DNA of 43,231 nt, taken from NCBI GenBank assembly GCA_964482395.1, contig CAYZXK010000154.1, positions 1 to 43,231 on the forward strand. The letters run 5' to 3'. Each line of letters begins with the position of its first letter. Within the stretch, counting starts at the first letter, position 1. This DNA is from CAYZXK01 sp964482395 (GTDB taxonomy: Bacteria; Planctomycetota; Phycisphaerae; UBA1845; Fen-1342). Positions 15,488-24,005 of this stretch are shown here, one piece after another. A program made the position numbers and the translations under genes. The notes beneath the pieces were generated by a model. It saw only the letters and a list, made by a program, of their open reading frames with translations. It was not told the origin of the DNA and ran no database searches.

Positions 15488-16666
15488 ATGTTGGATCTGG
15501 CGAGCGTTCAGGCGTTCATGCGGCAGCATCGGCTGGATGGCTGGCTGCTGTACGATTTTCGCGGCAACAACGCGGTTTTCGCGCAGTTGCTGGCCGGGCA
15601 GCGTTGGACCACGCGACGGGTACTGCTGTATGTGCCGGCCAGCGGCCCAGCCCGGCTGCTGGTCCACGCCATCGACGCCCCACAGTTCGCCGGCCTGGAA
15701 ATCCAGCGCGACACGTACCTGTCCTGGCAGGACCTGTTGGCCTGGCTGACCCGCATCGTGCCGAGCGCCGGGCGCGTGGCGATGGAGTATGTGCCGGGCG
15801 GGATTCTGCCGGTCGTCTCGATCGTCGATGCGGGCACCGTCGAGCTGGTCCGGGCTCTGGGCGTGGAGGTGGTCTCCTCAGCTAATCTGGTTCAGGTCTG
15901 CGTGGCGAGCTGGTCGCCGGCGGCCCACCAGGCCCACCTCCAGACCTCCGGGCGGGTAACGCGGATCAAGGACCAAGCTTTCGATCTGATTCGTCAGCGA
16001 GTCGGCTCCGGCCGGCCGATAACCGAATATGACGTGCAGCAACATATCGCTTCGGCCTTCTTGGACGCGGGTCTGGAAGCCACCGAGCCGCCGATCGTGG
16101 CGGTCAATGCTCACAGCGGGGACCCGCACTACGAACCGACCCCGCAAAATGCCGCCCCGATCCGGCCCGGCGACTGGGTGCTGATCGATCTGTGGGCCCG
16201 TCAGCCGGGCGATCAGCACATTTATTCGGACATCACCTGGGTGGGCTTCGTCGGCGACCAGGTGCCCGCTAAACACCGCGAGGTTTTCGAAATCGTGCGG
16301 ACCGCCCGCGACCGGGTCGTGGAGCGGGCGGTAGAGGCCTGGAAGGCCGGTCAACGTCTTCAGGGCTGGCAGCTCGATGAAGTGGCCCGCCAGGTGATCA
16401 TCGCCGCAGGCTATGAGCGATACATCCGGCACCGGACCGGCCACAGTCTGAGCCCGGGGCCGGCGGTCCACGGGCTGGGTGTGAATCTCGACAACCTCGA
16501 AACGCACGACACCCGCGAGGTGCTGGCGGGAATCGGTTTCTCGGTCGAGCCGGGCATCTACCTGCCCGAGTTCGGCGTGCGACTGGAAATCAACGTGTTC
16601 GTAGACCCTGACCGCGGCCCGACCGTTACGTCCTGTGTGCAGGAGCAGGTGGTCACGCTGGCCTGA
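15488..16666 (+). CDS. Xaa-Pro aminopeptidase/dipeptidase-type M24 peptidase
   Basis: This is a 392-residue two-metal peptidase of family M24B, expected to cut peptides next to proline. The N-terminal creatinase-like domain covers about 1-150. In the pita-bread domain the five metal ligands are in place: Asp234 (LIDLW), Asp248 (SDITW), His319 (TGHSL), Glu354 (SVEPG) and Glu367 (RLEIN). I start at ATG 15488 because GGGAGG lies five bases upstream; a TTG one codon earlier is possible. No signal peptide is seen, so it acts in the cytoplasm, where it would process imported peptides. It is divergent from the GTPase gene. Confidence 0.9.
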   Translation: MLDLASVQAFMRQHRLDGWLLYDFRGNNAVFAQLLAGQRWTTRRVLLYVPASGPARLLVHAIDAPQFAGLEIQRDTYLSWQDLLAWLTRIVPSAGRVAMEYVPGGILPVVSIVDAGTVELVRALGVEVVSSANLVQVCVASWSPAAHQAHLQTSGRVTRIKDQAFDLIRQRVGSGRPITEYDVQQHIASAFLDAGLEATEPPIVAVNAHSGDPHYEPTPQNAAPIRPGDWVLIDLWARQPGDQHIYSDITWVGFVGDQVPAKHREVFEIVRTARDRVVERAVEAWKAGQRLQGWQLDEVARQVIIAAGYERYIRHRTGHSLSPGPAVHGLGVNLDNLETHDTREVLAGIGFSVEPGIYLPEFGVRLEINVFVDPDRGPTVTSCVQEQVVTLA

Positions 16667-16670
16667 ATTA

Positions 16671-16701
16671 TCGGCCAGCCCCAGGGATGCTTGCTGGCCG
16701 A
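16671..16701 (+). terminator. Stem-loop after the M24 peptidase gene
   Basis: TCGGCCAGC (16671-16679) pairs with GCTGGCCGA (16693-16701), a perfect 9-bp stem with a 13-nt loop, five bases after the stop. The loop's CCCAGG could instead pair with CCTGGG at about 16706-16712, giving an alternative fold. No T tract follows, so termination is only possible. Confidence 0.45.
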
Positions 16702-16877
16702 GCCCCCTGGGGTGATAATAGGGGTGGCGCGACACGCGTTTGGCGGGCAGGGAAGGCGGCGCGGCGTCGGCCCATCCGAGGCCGCGTTCGAACCGGGGGG
16801 AACCCAGTGGGGGTGATGGACCGCCGACCGCGCGGCGACCGATTTTTCCGGCCGCCGGCCGCGAGGGAGTCAGCACA

Positions 16878-17345
16878 GTGCCGGTGCAAGATATCATCCG
16901 CTGGCTGCGAAGCGAGCCGGGCGGAACGCGCGAGCTGGCCGACCGCCTGCGGGCCGCGATTGCCAACCCGCCCCGGGCAAGAAGGCAAGAATGGATCGAG
17001 GGATTGCAGTCGGCGTTCAGCGCCTTCGCGGCCCACGTCCGTCGACGGATGGCCGAGGAAGAAGCCGGGGGATACTTGCAGCCCGTGATCAAGGTCCGTC
17101 CGTCATTGGCTGAGGCCGTAGAGGTATTGCGGCACGAGCACCGGGAACTGACCCGCATCATGGAGCGGATCCAGTCCACCGTCCAGCAACTGGCCCCCTG
17201 GCACAACTTCCTGATCCGGGATTGCTGCAAGCGGATCGAGAATCTGGTGTGCTGGGTGGAACGGCACGAGGAACACGAGAACCACCTGGTCACCTACGTT
17301 TTTACCGAGGGCGGCAGGCCGGGCGGCGTCACCACCTCAACCTGA
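16878..17345 (+). CDS. Hemerythrin-like protein lacking N-terminal metal ligands
   Basis: The 155-residue product is a paralogue of the next gene, and the two align without gaps over most of their length. The C-terminal half keeps the hemerythrin-type His residues (LRHEHREL and ERHEEHENH). In the first half, all four His residues of the paralogue are replaced: the EHERIH His pair becomes Pro and Arg, the His of AHF becomes Ala, and the His of RRHLEKEEE becomes Arg. A normal di-iron site is therefore unlikely; heme, another metal or a regulatory heterodimer are options. I start at GTG 16878, which has GAGGGAG upstream; the frame opens earlier, at 16740, with low-complexity sequence. The gene is 60 bp before its paralogue. 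Confidence 0.75.
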   Translation: MPVQDIIRWLRSEPGGTRELADRLRAAIANPPRARRQEWIEGLQSAFSAFAAHVRRRMAEEEAGGYLQPVIKVRPSLAEAVEVLRHEHRELTRIMERIQSTVQQLAPWHNFLIRDCCKRIENLVCWVERHEEHENHLVTYVFTEGGRPGGVTTST

Positions 17346-17405
17346 CGGACCGCCTCAGCGTTCGGTCTGGTCCGGCCCCACCGGGCAACCGCGGATGGGT
17401 GTTTG

Positions 17406-17858
17406 ATGCATGCTGACGAGCTGAGCAACTGGATGCTGGACGAGCACGAGCGGATTCACGAGCTGGCCGCCGGTTTGCGCAGCAGGGTAGCAGCCCCGCC
17501 GCGCGGGGACCGGGCCGCCTGGATAGCGGAGTTGCGGGCCCACTTCGATGAATTCGCCGACCTGGCCCGACGTCACCTGGAAAAGGAAGAAGAAGCGGGG
17601 TACTTGGCCCAGGTGGTCGAGGCCCGGCCCGCCCTGGCCGAGGCCATCGAAGTCATCCGGCGGGAACACGATGAGCTGACCCAGATCTTCGCCGAGGTGC
17701 GGGCCGCGGTTCACGAGCTGGCGCCGACCGATGTGCTCCTGCTGCGGGATGGCTGCAAACGGATCGAGGACCTGCTGACCTGGATCGAGCGACACGAGGA
17801 GCACGAAAACCACATCGTGATGTACACCTTCACCCAGGACATCGGCACGGGGGATTGA
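17406..17858 (+). CDS. Hemerythrin-like (HHE cation-binding) protein
   Basis: This 150-residue helical protein carries the His/Glu pattern of hemerythrin-type di-iron proteins: DEHERIHEL near the N-terminus, AHFDEF and RRHLEKEEE in the middle, REHDEL, then ERHEEHENH towards the end. Relatives bind oxygen or nitric oxide or help repair iron-sulfur clusters. It has no signal peptide and should be cytoplasmic. The start is ATG 17406; a TTG one codon earlier is also open. It lies 60 bp after its degenerate paralogue and is probably co-transcribed with it. No partner gene such as a nitric oxide reductase or ric/ytfE context is nearby, so the specific ligand is unknown. Confidence 0.82.
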   Translation: MHADELSNWMLDEHERIHELAAGLRSRVAAPPRGDRAAWIAELRAHFDEFADLARRHLEKEEEAGYLAQVVEARPALAEAIEVIRREHDELTQIFAEVRAAVHELAPTDVLLLRDGCKRIEDLLTWIERHEEHENHIVMYTFTQDIGTGD

Positions 17859-17912
17859 GGCCCCGGCCGGTCCCTTGGCCGGGCGGAGAGCGAAGCTCAA
17901 AGCCTGAGAGAT

Positions 17913-17933
17913 GCCCCAGCGCAATCGCGGGGC
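17913..17933. terminator. Stem-loop between hemerythrin genes and C25 peptidase gene
   Basis: GCCCC-A-GCG (17913-17921) pairs with CGC-GGGGC (17926-17933) around a CAAT loop, with one bulged A. It lies 55 bp after the plus-strand hemerythrin stop and 83 bp past the minus-strand peptidase stop, so it could serve either gene. There is no T tract. Confidence 0.35.
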
Positions 17934-18015
17934 GGCAGACCGGCCTCGACCGCCGGCATGCGGCCCGCAGTACGGCTCCCAACTCCAGGGGCTGGCTCTC
18001 GGGCGCCGGCCCAGG

Positions 18016-21000
18016 CTACTTGGCGTTAACCATCAGGGCGACGAACGAATTGATGTCCGCGAAGGTCATCAGCCCGTCACCGTTGACGTCTCCGACCACG
18101 TTCGGATCCAGCTCCGGATAGCGCTGGTAGTAGGCGTCGGGACTGACCATAGCCATCACGAACGGGTTGATGTCGTTGAAATCTACCACCGAGTCGCCGT
18201 TCATGTCGCCGACCGACGGCGGCACCACGTGCAGGGCGTCCAGGCCGAAGTTGTCCAGATCCTCGATGGGCCCGAAGCGGGCCAGCAGCTCCAGGTTGCG
18301 ATAGATCACCCAGCCTTCGGTGCTCAGAAGATCGCCGTCACTGATCCAGCCATAGTTGGCATCCTGAAAACCCTCGTCCAGCGAGAACCAGATTTGGCCG
18401 CTGGGCCACATGTACAGGGCATCCAGCCCCAGGTCGACCAGCGGCCCAACGGGATGGAAGTTGGCCAGCAAATCCTGGTTGCGCAGGAAAATGGCGCCAT
18501 ACTTGGCGCAGAGCACGTCGCCGTGTCTTACCCAAATGCCCTGCGACTCCGACCAGAAGTCCCATTCGGTCGAGAAGTACCAACCCTGACAGGGCCAGCC
18601 CCAGGTGATGGCATCCAGTCCCCAGTCCATGCCCGGCATGGGATGGAAGTGGTAGACCAGATCTTCGTTGCGGGCCACGATCAGCCCGCTCTCCGACAGG
18701 AAGTCTCCGTGCTTGAGCGGCCCGAGGGTCTCGCTGAAGATGTCGACTTCCGGGCTGAACCAGGCTTGCCACCACTGCACGCCGTCGATCTCCACCGGGT
18801 TTATCGCGTCGCAGCCGATGTCGGGCGCCGGCGGCATGATCCCCAGGTTGCGGGTCAACTCCTGGTTGGTCCACAGGACCTTCCCGAAGTGGGTCACCAC
18901 GTCGCCATCGCTCACCGGCCGGTTGGTCAGCCCGGTTGACGACGTGAAGGGAACCTCGGTCGAAAACCAGATGGCGTAAGCCGGGACCGCGATCAGATGG
19001 ATGGCGTAATAGTCTGGGATCGGCGGGATGTGCTCGGCCAGCTCGATCTGGATCATCGGCGGCCGGGCCACCCCCAACGGCACCCATCCGCTGTCAAGCT
19101 GCCGCGGGCTGCCGTTGACCACCGCATCCAGAGTCATCCGCTGGTAGCCCCAGTTGAAGGCATAGGTTCCGTTGCCGGTTACCACCGGGTTGCCCTGGGC
19201 GGTATACCCGCGGAAAGCCCGCACCAGGAACTCCGCCGGGCTGGAAGTCGGCACCAGGTCGAACGCGCCCCACATCGGCGAGGCGGAGATCGTGCCGTCC
19301 GGGTAGGAGTGGATCAGCAGTGTGCCTTCCAGCATACGGTAGCGCGTCCTGGGCTGCGGGGCTGGCGCCGAAGCTATGCACAGGGATGGGTCGCCGAAAA
19401 TATGCCAGGTTTTGAACATATTCGCGCCCGAGCCGCCGTACTTGTCCATCATCGAGCATGACCCGGCAAAGCAATAGGCCCCGTAGCTCAGGTAAGTCTG
19501 ATCGACCAGCCGCAGATTGAACTCGTCCTGGGCCTCCATCGGCTCGCTCCAGTACTGAGCCACCGAAGACATGTAGGCCCCCACCGCCCCGGTCGGCTCG
19601 CTTCCATGGGTGGCCCGCAGCCAGGCTTCGGCAAAGCAGGGCGTCCCAGGGTCGGTGAAGTTCCCGTTGTAGCAGGCCACGCTCACGATGAACGGCAGCA
19701 TGTTATCGTTGACCAGGTTGTTGACATCCGCGTTGGAGAAGCCGGTCGTCACCCAGTAGGTGGTCCCGCCGTGGCCGCAGTAGTTGATAATGCCCCGGCC
19801 GGCGTTCAGAGCCGCGGTCACCTGCGGCTTGGTCGCGTTGGGGTCATAAATCTGGTCGACCAGCGTATAGCCGAATTGCAGCAGATCCTGCCGGATGTTC
19901 TCGATGTGCTCGTGGTCGTACTCCCCATCGTCGCCCGGCCCCTGGTTGGAGGCGATGCCGGTCCCGCGCCAGAACCAGGGCTGGGCGGGGGCCGGCATAT
20001 TCTCGTACTCGATGGTCCGCAGCACCTGGGTGTCAACCTGACCCGCAGTCTCCGCCGAGAACCGGCCCACGATGATGTCCGGGTAATCGTCGCCCGAGCT
20101 CATCAGAGCGTAGGTCGGGTCGGCCGCTCCACCCATCCAGGAGGGCGTGGCGACCTGGGCGGCATCGCCCACCAGCAGCACGAACGCCAAGTCCGTGGTC
20201 TGATAAACGGTCTGAATGAACTGCTTGATCAGGATCGGGTCGTTCCCGATGGTCGAAACGCCTACCACGCTGGTCGGGATGCCCCGGGCGTTCTTGTGAT
20301 TGACCAGCGGCTGCACATTCGGAATCCACGGATCATGGCAGATGATCAGCAGCGATCCGTGTTCGTCCATCGGCGGATAGCGGTCCGGGGGAGCGTAGTT
20401 GATGAACTGGCGCTGGTAGAGCTGGTGGAAGGCGGCATCGATCTTGCCGGATCGAGCGCTCCGCTCCAGCGAGTTGATCCCGCCCGTGCCACTGGTAATC
20501 ACCTCCAGCACCATCTCGGTGTAGACGCGTACCGTCCGGCTCACCGGGTTGCATTGCATTGGGAACACATCCACCGTGACCCCGCGGTAATCGCGGAGGA
20601 TGTACGGCGTGTGCAGCGACGCCGGCTGACCGGGGAACCAGCCGTCCTGCCGGTAGACCGGCCCGAACTCATACGGCACGTCCGCCGGATCAATGGTTCG
20701 CAAAATGGGCCCCTTGGACGGAGCGACCGCGACGTCGCTCAGCTCGTAGTGCCGCTCCTCCAGGACTCTGACGGTCGGATCGCCGGCGTCCGGAATGATG
20801 ATGCTGCGAGCCACATGCGGCAAAGCGGGAGCCCCCCTTTCGGCCAACAGCGCCTCCCGTTCCAGCGACGCCAACACGTATTTCTGGCCGTCGATGGTCA
20901 GTTCACGCATGGTGACCGGGTCGAAAGCGTATTGAATGACTATCCGATCCGACGTTTGCTCCAGAATCGTGATCCGTACTCCCTGGTCGGCCAGCGCCGG

Positions 21001-21075
21001 CCCGCCAGCCCAAACCCAGAGGGCAAGCGCTACGCAGAGCCAGTTTCGCTTGAAGTAGGTACCTCGCCAATTCAT
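18016..21075 (-). CDS. Secreted C25 (gingipain-type) cysteine peptidase with C-terminal repeats and dockerin-like domain
   Basis: The product of 1,019 residues has a signal peptide (about 1-29, cleavage after ALA). Residues about 30-200 form a propeptide-like domain. The C25 catalytic domain spans about 235-570, with the catalytic His435 in CGHGG and Cys468 in SVACYNGNF, the arrangement of gingipains. Four repeats of 61-69 residues follow (about 702-949), then a dockerin-like tail with two Ca-binding loops, GDMNGDSVVDFND (956-) and GDVNGDGLMTFAD (995-). It is probably an exported, surface-held protease. AGGAGG before the ATG at 21075 is a textbook ribosome binding site. The frame extends back to 21477 but with low-complexity sequence only. 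No cohesin gene is in the window. Confidence 0.87.
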   Translation of the reverse strand: MNWRGTYFKRNWLCVALALWVWAGGPALADQGVRITILEQTSDRIVIQYAFDPVTMRELTIDGQKYVLASLEREALLAERGAPALPHVARSIIIPDAGDPTVRVLEERHYELSDVAVAPSKGPILRTIDPADVPYEFGPVYRQDGWFPGQPASLHTPYILRDYRGVTVDVFPMQCNPVSRTVRVYTEMVLEVITSGTGGINSLERSARSGKIDAAFHQLYQRQFINYAPPDRYPPMDEHGSLLIICHDPWIPNVQPLVNHKNARGIPTSVVGVSTIGNDPILIKQFIQTVYQTTDLAFVLLVGDAAQVATPSWMGGAADPTYALMSSGDDYPDIIVGRFSAETAGQVDTQVLRTIEYENMPAPAQPWFWRGTGIASNQGPGDDGEYDHEHIENIRQDLLQFGYTLVDQIYDPNATKPQVTAALNAGRGIINYCGHGGTTYWVTTGFSNADVNNLVNDNMLPFIVSVACYNGNFTDPGTPCFAEAWLRATHGSEPTGAVGAYMSSVAQYWSEPMEAQDEFNLRLVDQTYLSYGAYCFAGSCSMMDKYGGSGANMFKTWHIFGDPSLCIASAPAPQPRTRYRMLEGTLLIHSYPDGTISASPMWGAFDLVPTSSPAEFLVRAFRGYTAQGNPVVTGNGTYAFNWGYQRMTLDAVVNGSPRQLDSGWVPLGVARPPMIQIELAEHIPPIPDYYAIHLIAVPAYAIWFSTEVPFTSSTGLTNRPVSDGDVVTHFGKVLWTNQELTRNLGIMPPAPDIGCDAINPVEIDGVQWWQAWFSPEVDIFSETLGPLKHGDFLSESGLIVARNEDLVYHFHPMPGMDWGLDAITWGWPCQGWYFSTEWDFWSESQGIWVRHGDVLCAKYGAIFLRNQDLLANFHPVGPLVDLGLDALYMWPSGQIWFSLDEGFQDANYGWISDGDLLSTEGWVIYRNLELLARFGPIEDLDNFGLDALHVVPPSVGDMNGDSVVDFNDINPFVMAMVSPDAYYQRYPELDPNVVGDVNGDGLMTFADINSFVALMVNAK
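18229..18972 (-). repeat. Four tandem WFS...GDLLS...GLDAL protein repeats within the C25 peptidase
   Basis: The encoded units share (W/Y)FS, then GD(V/F/L)LS-like, then RN-x-(D/E)L, then F-P...D-GLDA(I/L). The WFS/YFS blocks begin at residues 703, 772, 833 and 896, so the periods are 69, 61 and 63. The first unit is the most diverged (GCDAI for GLDAL). They sit between the catalytic domain and the dockerin-like tail. A beta-rich binding or spacer domain is likely; I know no name for it. Confidence 0.75.
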
Positions 21076-21449
21076 CTGCTGTTCCTCCTTCTTTCTTGCC
21101 TTGGCAGTTCGGGCCGCAGGTAGGGGGGCGGTGGCCGGCCGTTGCCGAGAGATGTTGGCGGGAGCCTGACGCTCGCAGACCGGCTCGCTCCCGGACCCGA
21201 CGGACGTGGAACTGCGTGCCTGTTGGCAAGACCCGTCTGGCTGGTGCGGTGAGCCAGCCCCGGGGCCCGCCGTGGTTGATATGTCCTCTCCTCCTGGACC
21301 TGGCGGGCGGGCAGCAACCGCCTGCCGCCGCGGTGCGTCGTTGCCCAGCACCGAACGCTGCATCAGCGCGGACTGGCCGTCGGGCACGGCCGGTCCGCAA
21401 CCTCGTATAGACGCGCCGAAGGCGGGTTTGACATTTCTCGCAGCTTTGG
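21076..21449. other. Gene-free stretch between imuB and the C25 peptidase gene
   Basis: The minus-strand peptidase frame stays open through here, but its codons give low-complexity Pro/Ala/Arg/Ser sequence ahead of a signal peptide and a perfect ribosome binding site, so I treat the stretch as non-coding. It should hold the peptidase promoter, though I cannot point to convincing -35/-10 boxes. A small GTCC/GGAC stem around AGGAGGAGA is present on the minus strand near 21284-21300. Confidence 0.4.
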
Positions 21450-23000
21450 TCAGGCGAATATGCCGTGCAGGTACCACTGGGGGACCGTGCTGGAGTCGGA
21501 GTCGTCGCAGGTTCGCAGCAGCCAGAACATTTCGCCGCTGTCAGCGGTCACGCGGAAATAATCGCGGCGGATGTCCGGGCCACGCCACCAGGCGGTCTCC
21601 AGTCGCTCGGGGCCTGCCGCAGAGGCGACTGGGTACTCCCGCCCACGGTAGGCAAACCAGGTCGGCGGTCCGTCCGGCGCCAATGCGACCACCCGAATCG
21701 GCACCGGATGTGCCAATAACCGCACCGGCCGCGGCGGGCCGACCGGTGACACGATCGGCTCTGGCTCGCATCCGGTCTGGGCGATCGACAGGTAGCGAAA
21801 GGCCATCTCCGGCTGATGGTCGTCCACCAGTCGCGGGCGTAGGACCGCTTCATACCCCAGGCGGCTGGTTAGCCGGTCGACCAGTTCCCCTAGCGCCTCT
21901 CCATCCGCCGGCCGGGACGGCTGGAACAACTCGCCCTGGGGGGCGTGCCAGGGTTCCGTTCGGCGTGCAGCCAGCGTCAGACCCGTGATCAGCGGCCTGG
22001 GGCCGGGCAGTGCCGGCCGTGGGCGGCCACCATTGCCCACCTGTTCAAGTTTCTGGGCCAGCAGCGCGGCCACGTGCCCTGGCTGACGCGAGGCCCGAGC
22101 CAATCCAATCGAAACCACCTGTGGTCCAGCCCCTTCCTGGTGCAGGATGCAATCCAGTCGAACCAGGGCTAGCTCACGTTGCATTAGTTGCTTGAACAGC
22201 TCGACCAGCAAATGCTGAGCAACCGAGCAGACAATCGACCAATCGGAGACCGGCGTCTCAAACAGCCAGCGACTGGTCAGCGTTTCTTCCGGCTGGTACG
22301 GCGTAAGTCCTTCAAATACCTCACCCAAAGCTTGTTGCAGGCGAAGGACCAGTTGTTGTCCGAAGCGGGCAGGCAGTGCCGCTCGCGGCAAGGTCAGCAA
22401 ATCGCGAACTCTGCGAATGCCCAGGGCCTCCAGCCGCTCGCAGACTGCCGGCCCGATGCGAAGTGCCGATATCGGGAGCGGTTCCAGATAGGCCCTGGTT
22501 TGCCCGGAGGGTACGATAATCAGCAGCTCAGCTCCAGCGGTGGCCACGGCATAAGCGGCTCCCACCGTGTCGCCAATTGCCGCCCGGACCGTGAAGCCCT
22601 GCCGCTGGATTTCGCTGGCTGCCTGACGAGCGAGTCTCTCCTCACCGCCAAAAAGCCGCTGACAGCCGGTGATGTCAGCCAGCAACGTGTCCGGCTCGAT
22701 GGCTTCTACGACCGGGCTGAAACGTAAGGTCTTCTGCGCCAGACACTTCAGCGCCACCCGGTCGCGGTGGGGCTCATATGCGGCAACGGCCAGTCCCGCC
22801 ACCAGCGCATGGGCTTGGGCGAGCGATAAGCCGGGTCGTAGACCGAGCGCTCGAGCTTGTGGACAGGCCTGTTCAACGACCAGCGACGAACCGACTGGAC
22901 GGACCAGCACCAATGGACGCCGCAGCCCATCGGCCGCAGCATCGTGCCGCGCCCGCTCGATCGACAGATAGGGCATGTGCAGGCATAAAATCCGCCGCAT
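21450..23000 (-). CDS. imuB: ImuB, Y-family polymerase-like mutasome protein
   Basis: ImuB is the non-catalytic Y-family polymerase relative that links ImuA, the beta clamp and the error-prone polymerase DnaE2 during damage-induced mutagenesis. The N-terminus reads ILCLHMPYLSIERAR, where active DinB has Asp residues, and the second acidic motif is AIEPDTLLADITG in place of SIDEA, so polymerase activity should be lost, as is normal for ImuB. QGELF at 355-359 fits the clamp-binding pentapeptide. The C-terminus, WYLHGIFA, is family-typical. I start at ATG 23000 (516 residues); a TTG at 23018 is also open. It overlaps imuA by 128 bp. No dnaE2 follows; the next gene is the C25 peptidase. Confidence 0.9.
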   Translation of the reverse strand: MRRILCLHMPYLSIERARHDAAADGLRRPLVLVRPVGSSLVVEQACPQARALGLRPGLSLAQAHALVAGLAVAAYEPHRDRVALKCLAQKTLRFSPVVEAIEPDTLLADITGCQRLFGGEERLARQAASEIQRQGFTVRAAIGDTVGAAYAVATAGAELLIIVPSGQTRAYLEPLPISALRIGPAVCERLEALGIRRVRDLLTLPRAALPARFGQQLVLRLQQALGEVFEGLTPYQPEETLTSRWLFETPVSDWSIVCSVAQHLLVELFKQLMQRELALVRLDCILHQEGAGPQVVSIGLARASRQPGHVAALLAQKLEQVGNGGRPRPALPGPRPLITGLTLAARRTEPWHAPQGELFQPSRPADGEALGELVDRLTSRLGYEAVLRPRLVDDHQPEMAFRYLSIAQTGCEPEPIVSPVGPPRPVRLLAHPVPIRVVALAPDGPPTWFAYRGREYPVASAAGPERLETAWWRGPDIRRDYFRVTADSGEMFWLLRTCDDSDSSTVPQWYLHGIFA

Positions 23001-23970
23001 CGGATAATTCCACGACAAATGGCCCGCTGGGCCGACCCCCGAGAACCTTCAGCACCGTGACCAGCATCCGACGGACAGCGATCGGGCCGGGCAATGGATC
23101 GAACCGCACTCGGCTGGCGGCAAAGGTATGGATGTTCGGCTCAGTTCCACGGATCAGCAGGCCGAGGTTGCCGCCCGCCTCGGCCGCCAATTGGAGACGA
23201 CGGGAGGCATATGCGTCGATGGATCGCAGTGGCAGCACGACGGCGGCCACCGCTTGGCAACGCAGGGATTGCTCGCAAACCCACAGCGCCTCAGTCGGAT
23301 GCGACACCCGCACGACTATCAGGCGCCCCAGGGGCACGCCCAGTTGAGCTGCCCCCGGAGGATACAGGATGGTTGAAGAGTCGCCCGCCCAGGCGGGTGT
23401 GACGGATTGGCCCGCGCGAGAGTTCGAACCTCCGTAGCCATAAGACCTTGCGCCATGCTGAATGTAGATAATCCATTTGTCATCGCCGGCGACTCGACTG
23501 GCCAGCCGCAGCGCGACCGAATAGGCCGCTACGCCTTCCCGGGCGGCGAGTAGCTCATGGACGGACCCCGTAATGAATCCGCCTCCCAGGGCATGATCCA
23601 GCTCTGGAAGTCCGCTGAGGCAGCGAGTGGGCGCGGGTCGGCCGCGGCAGCGTAATTGGCGAATCTGTTCGGCCAGTTGTGCCAACCTGGGATTCCCGGG
23701 TACCCAGGTAGATGGCTCGGCAGAGGCTTCGACAATCGATACCTGATTCGGCAAACAGCCGCTAGCCGGAGGACCACTTGGCTTGGGAAGGTGAGACGCC
23801 CGGCGTGCGGGGCCAAGAGCCGGTTGAGGAGAGGCTTGGCACTGAGCAACGGTCGCATCCTGGGCGGCCGGCATGCACCTGTAAGGCGTCGGTGCCTCTT
23901 TCAGCAGGCTGCCGGCAGCGCGCACGCGGGGCGTGTCAGGCGGAGTGTTCTCCGCGAGCGAAAACATCAT
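22873..23970 (-). CDS. imuA: ImuA, RecA-like mutasome protein
   Basis: ImuA is the RecA-fold partner of ImuB in the damage-tolerance mutasome. After a variable 110-residue N-terminus, the RecA-like core starts at GLPELDHALGGGFITGSVHELLA. A canonical Walker A is not evident, as is common in this family. WIIYIQHG, GRLIVVRVSHPTEALWVCEQSLRC and FVVELSD near the C-terminus fit the family. At 365 residues it is longer than typical ImuA (about 240-300), mainly at the N-terminus, so a later start is possible. Its last 128 bp are shared with imuB in another frame, which suggests coupled translation. It has its own promoter in the gap after the methyltransferase gene. Confidence 0.85.
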   Translation of the reverse strand: MMFSLAENTPPDTPRVRAAGSLLKEAPTPYRCMPAAQDATVAQCQASPQPALGPARRASHLPKPSGPPASGCLPNQVSIVEASAEPSTWVPGNPRLAQLAEQIRQLRCRGRPAPTRCLSGLPELDHALGGGFITGSVHELLAAREGVAAYSVALRLASRVAGDDKWIIYIQHGARSYGYGGSNSRAGQSVTPAWAGDSSTILYPPGAAQLGVPLGRLIVVRVSHPTEALWVCEQSLRCQAVAAVVLPLRSIDAYASRRLQLAAEAGGNLGLLIRGTEPNIHTFAASRVRFDPLPGPIAVRRMLVTVLKVLGGRPSGPFVVELSDAADFMPAHALSVDRAGAARCCGRWAAASIGAGPSSRFVAGR

Positions 23971-24005
23971 CCGTCCCCACTGATGCGGGCTGGTCGAGCC
24001 CGTCT

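Noticed and set aside
17895..17933. CTGAGAGATGCCCC, resembling part of a TPP riboswitch
   Set aside because: The second conserved half (CCTGATCTGGATAAT-like and GCGTAGGGA) is missing and no thiamine gene follows.
21284..21300. GTCC-AGGAGGAGA-GGAC stem as a riboswitch or ribosome-binding-site switch
   Set aside because: Only four pairs, and it lies more than 200 bp upstream of the peptidase start with no frame beginning there.
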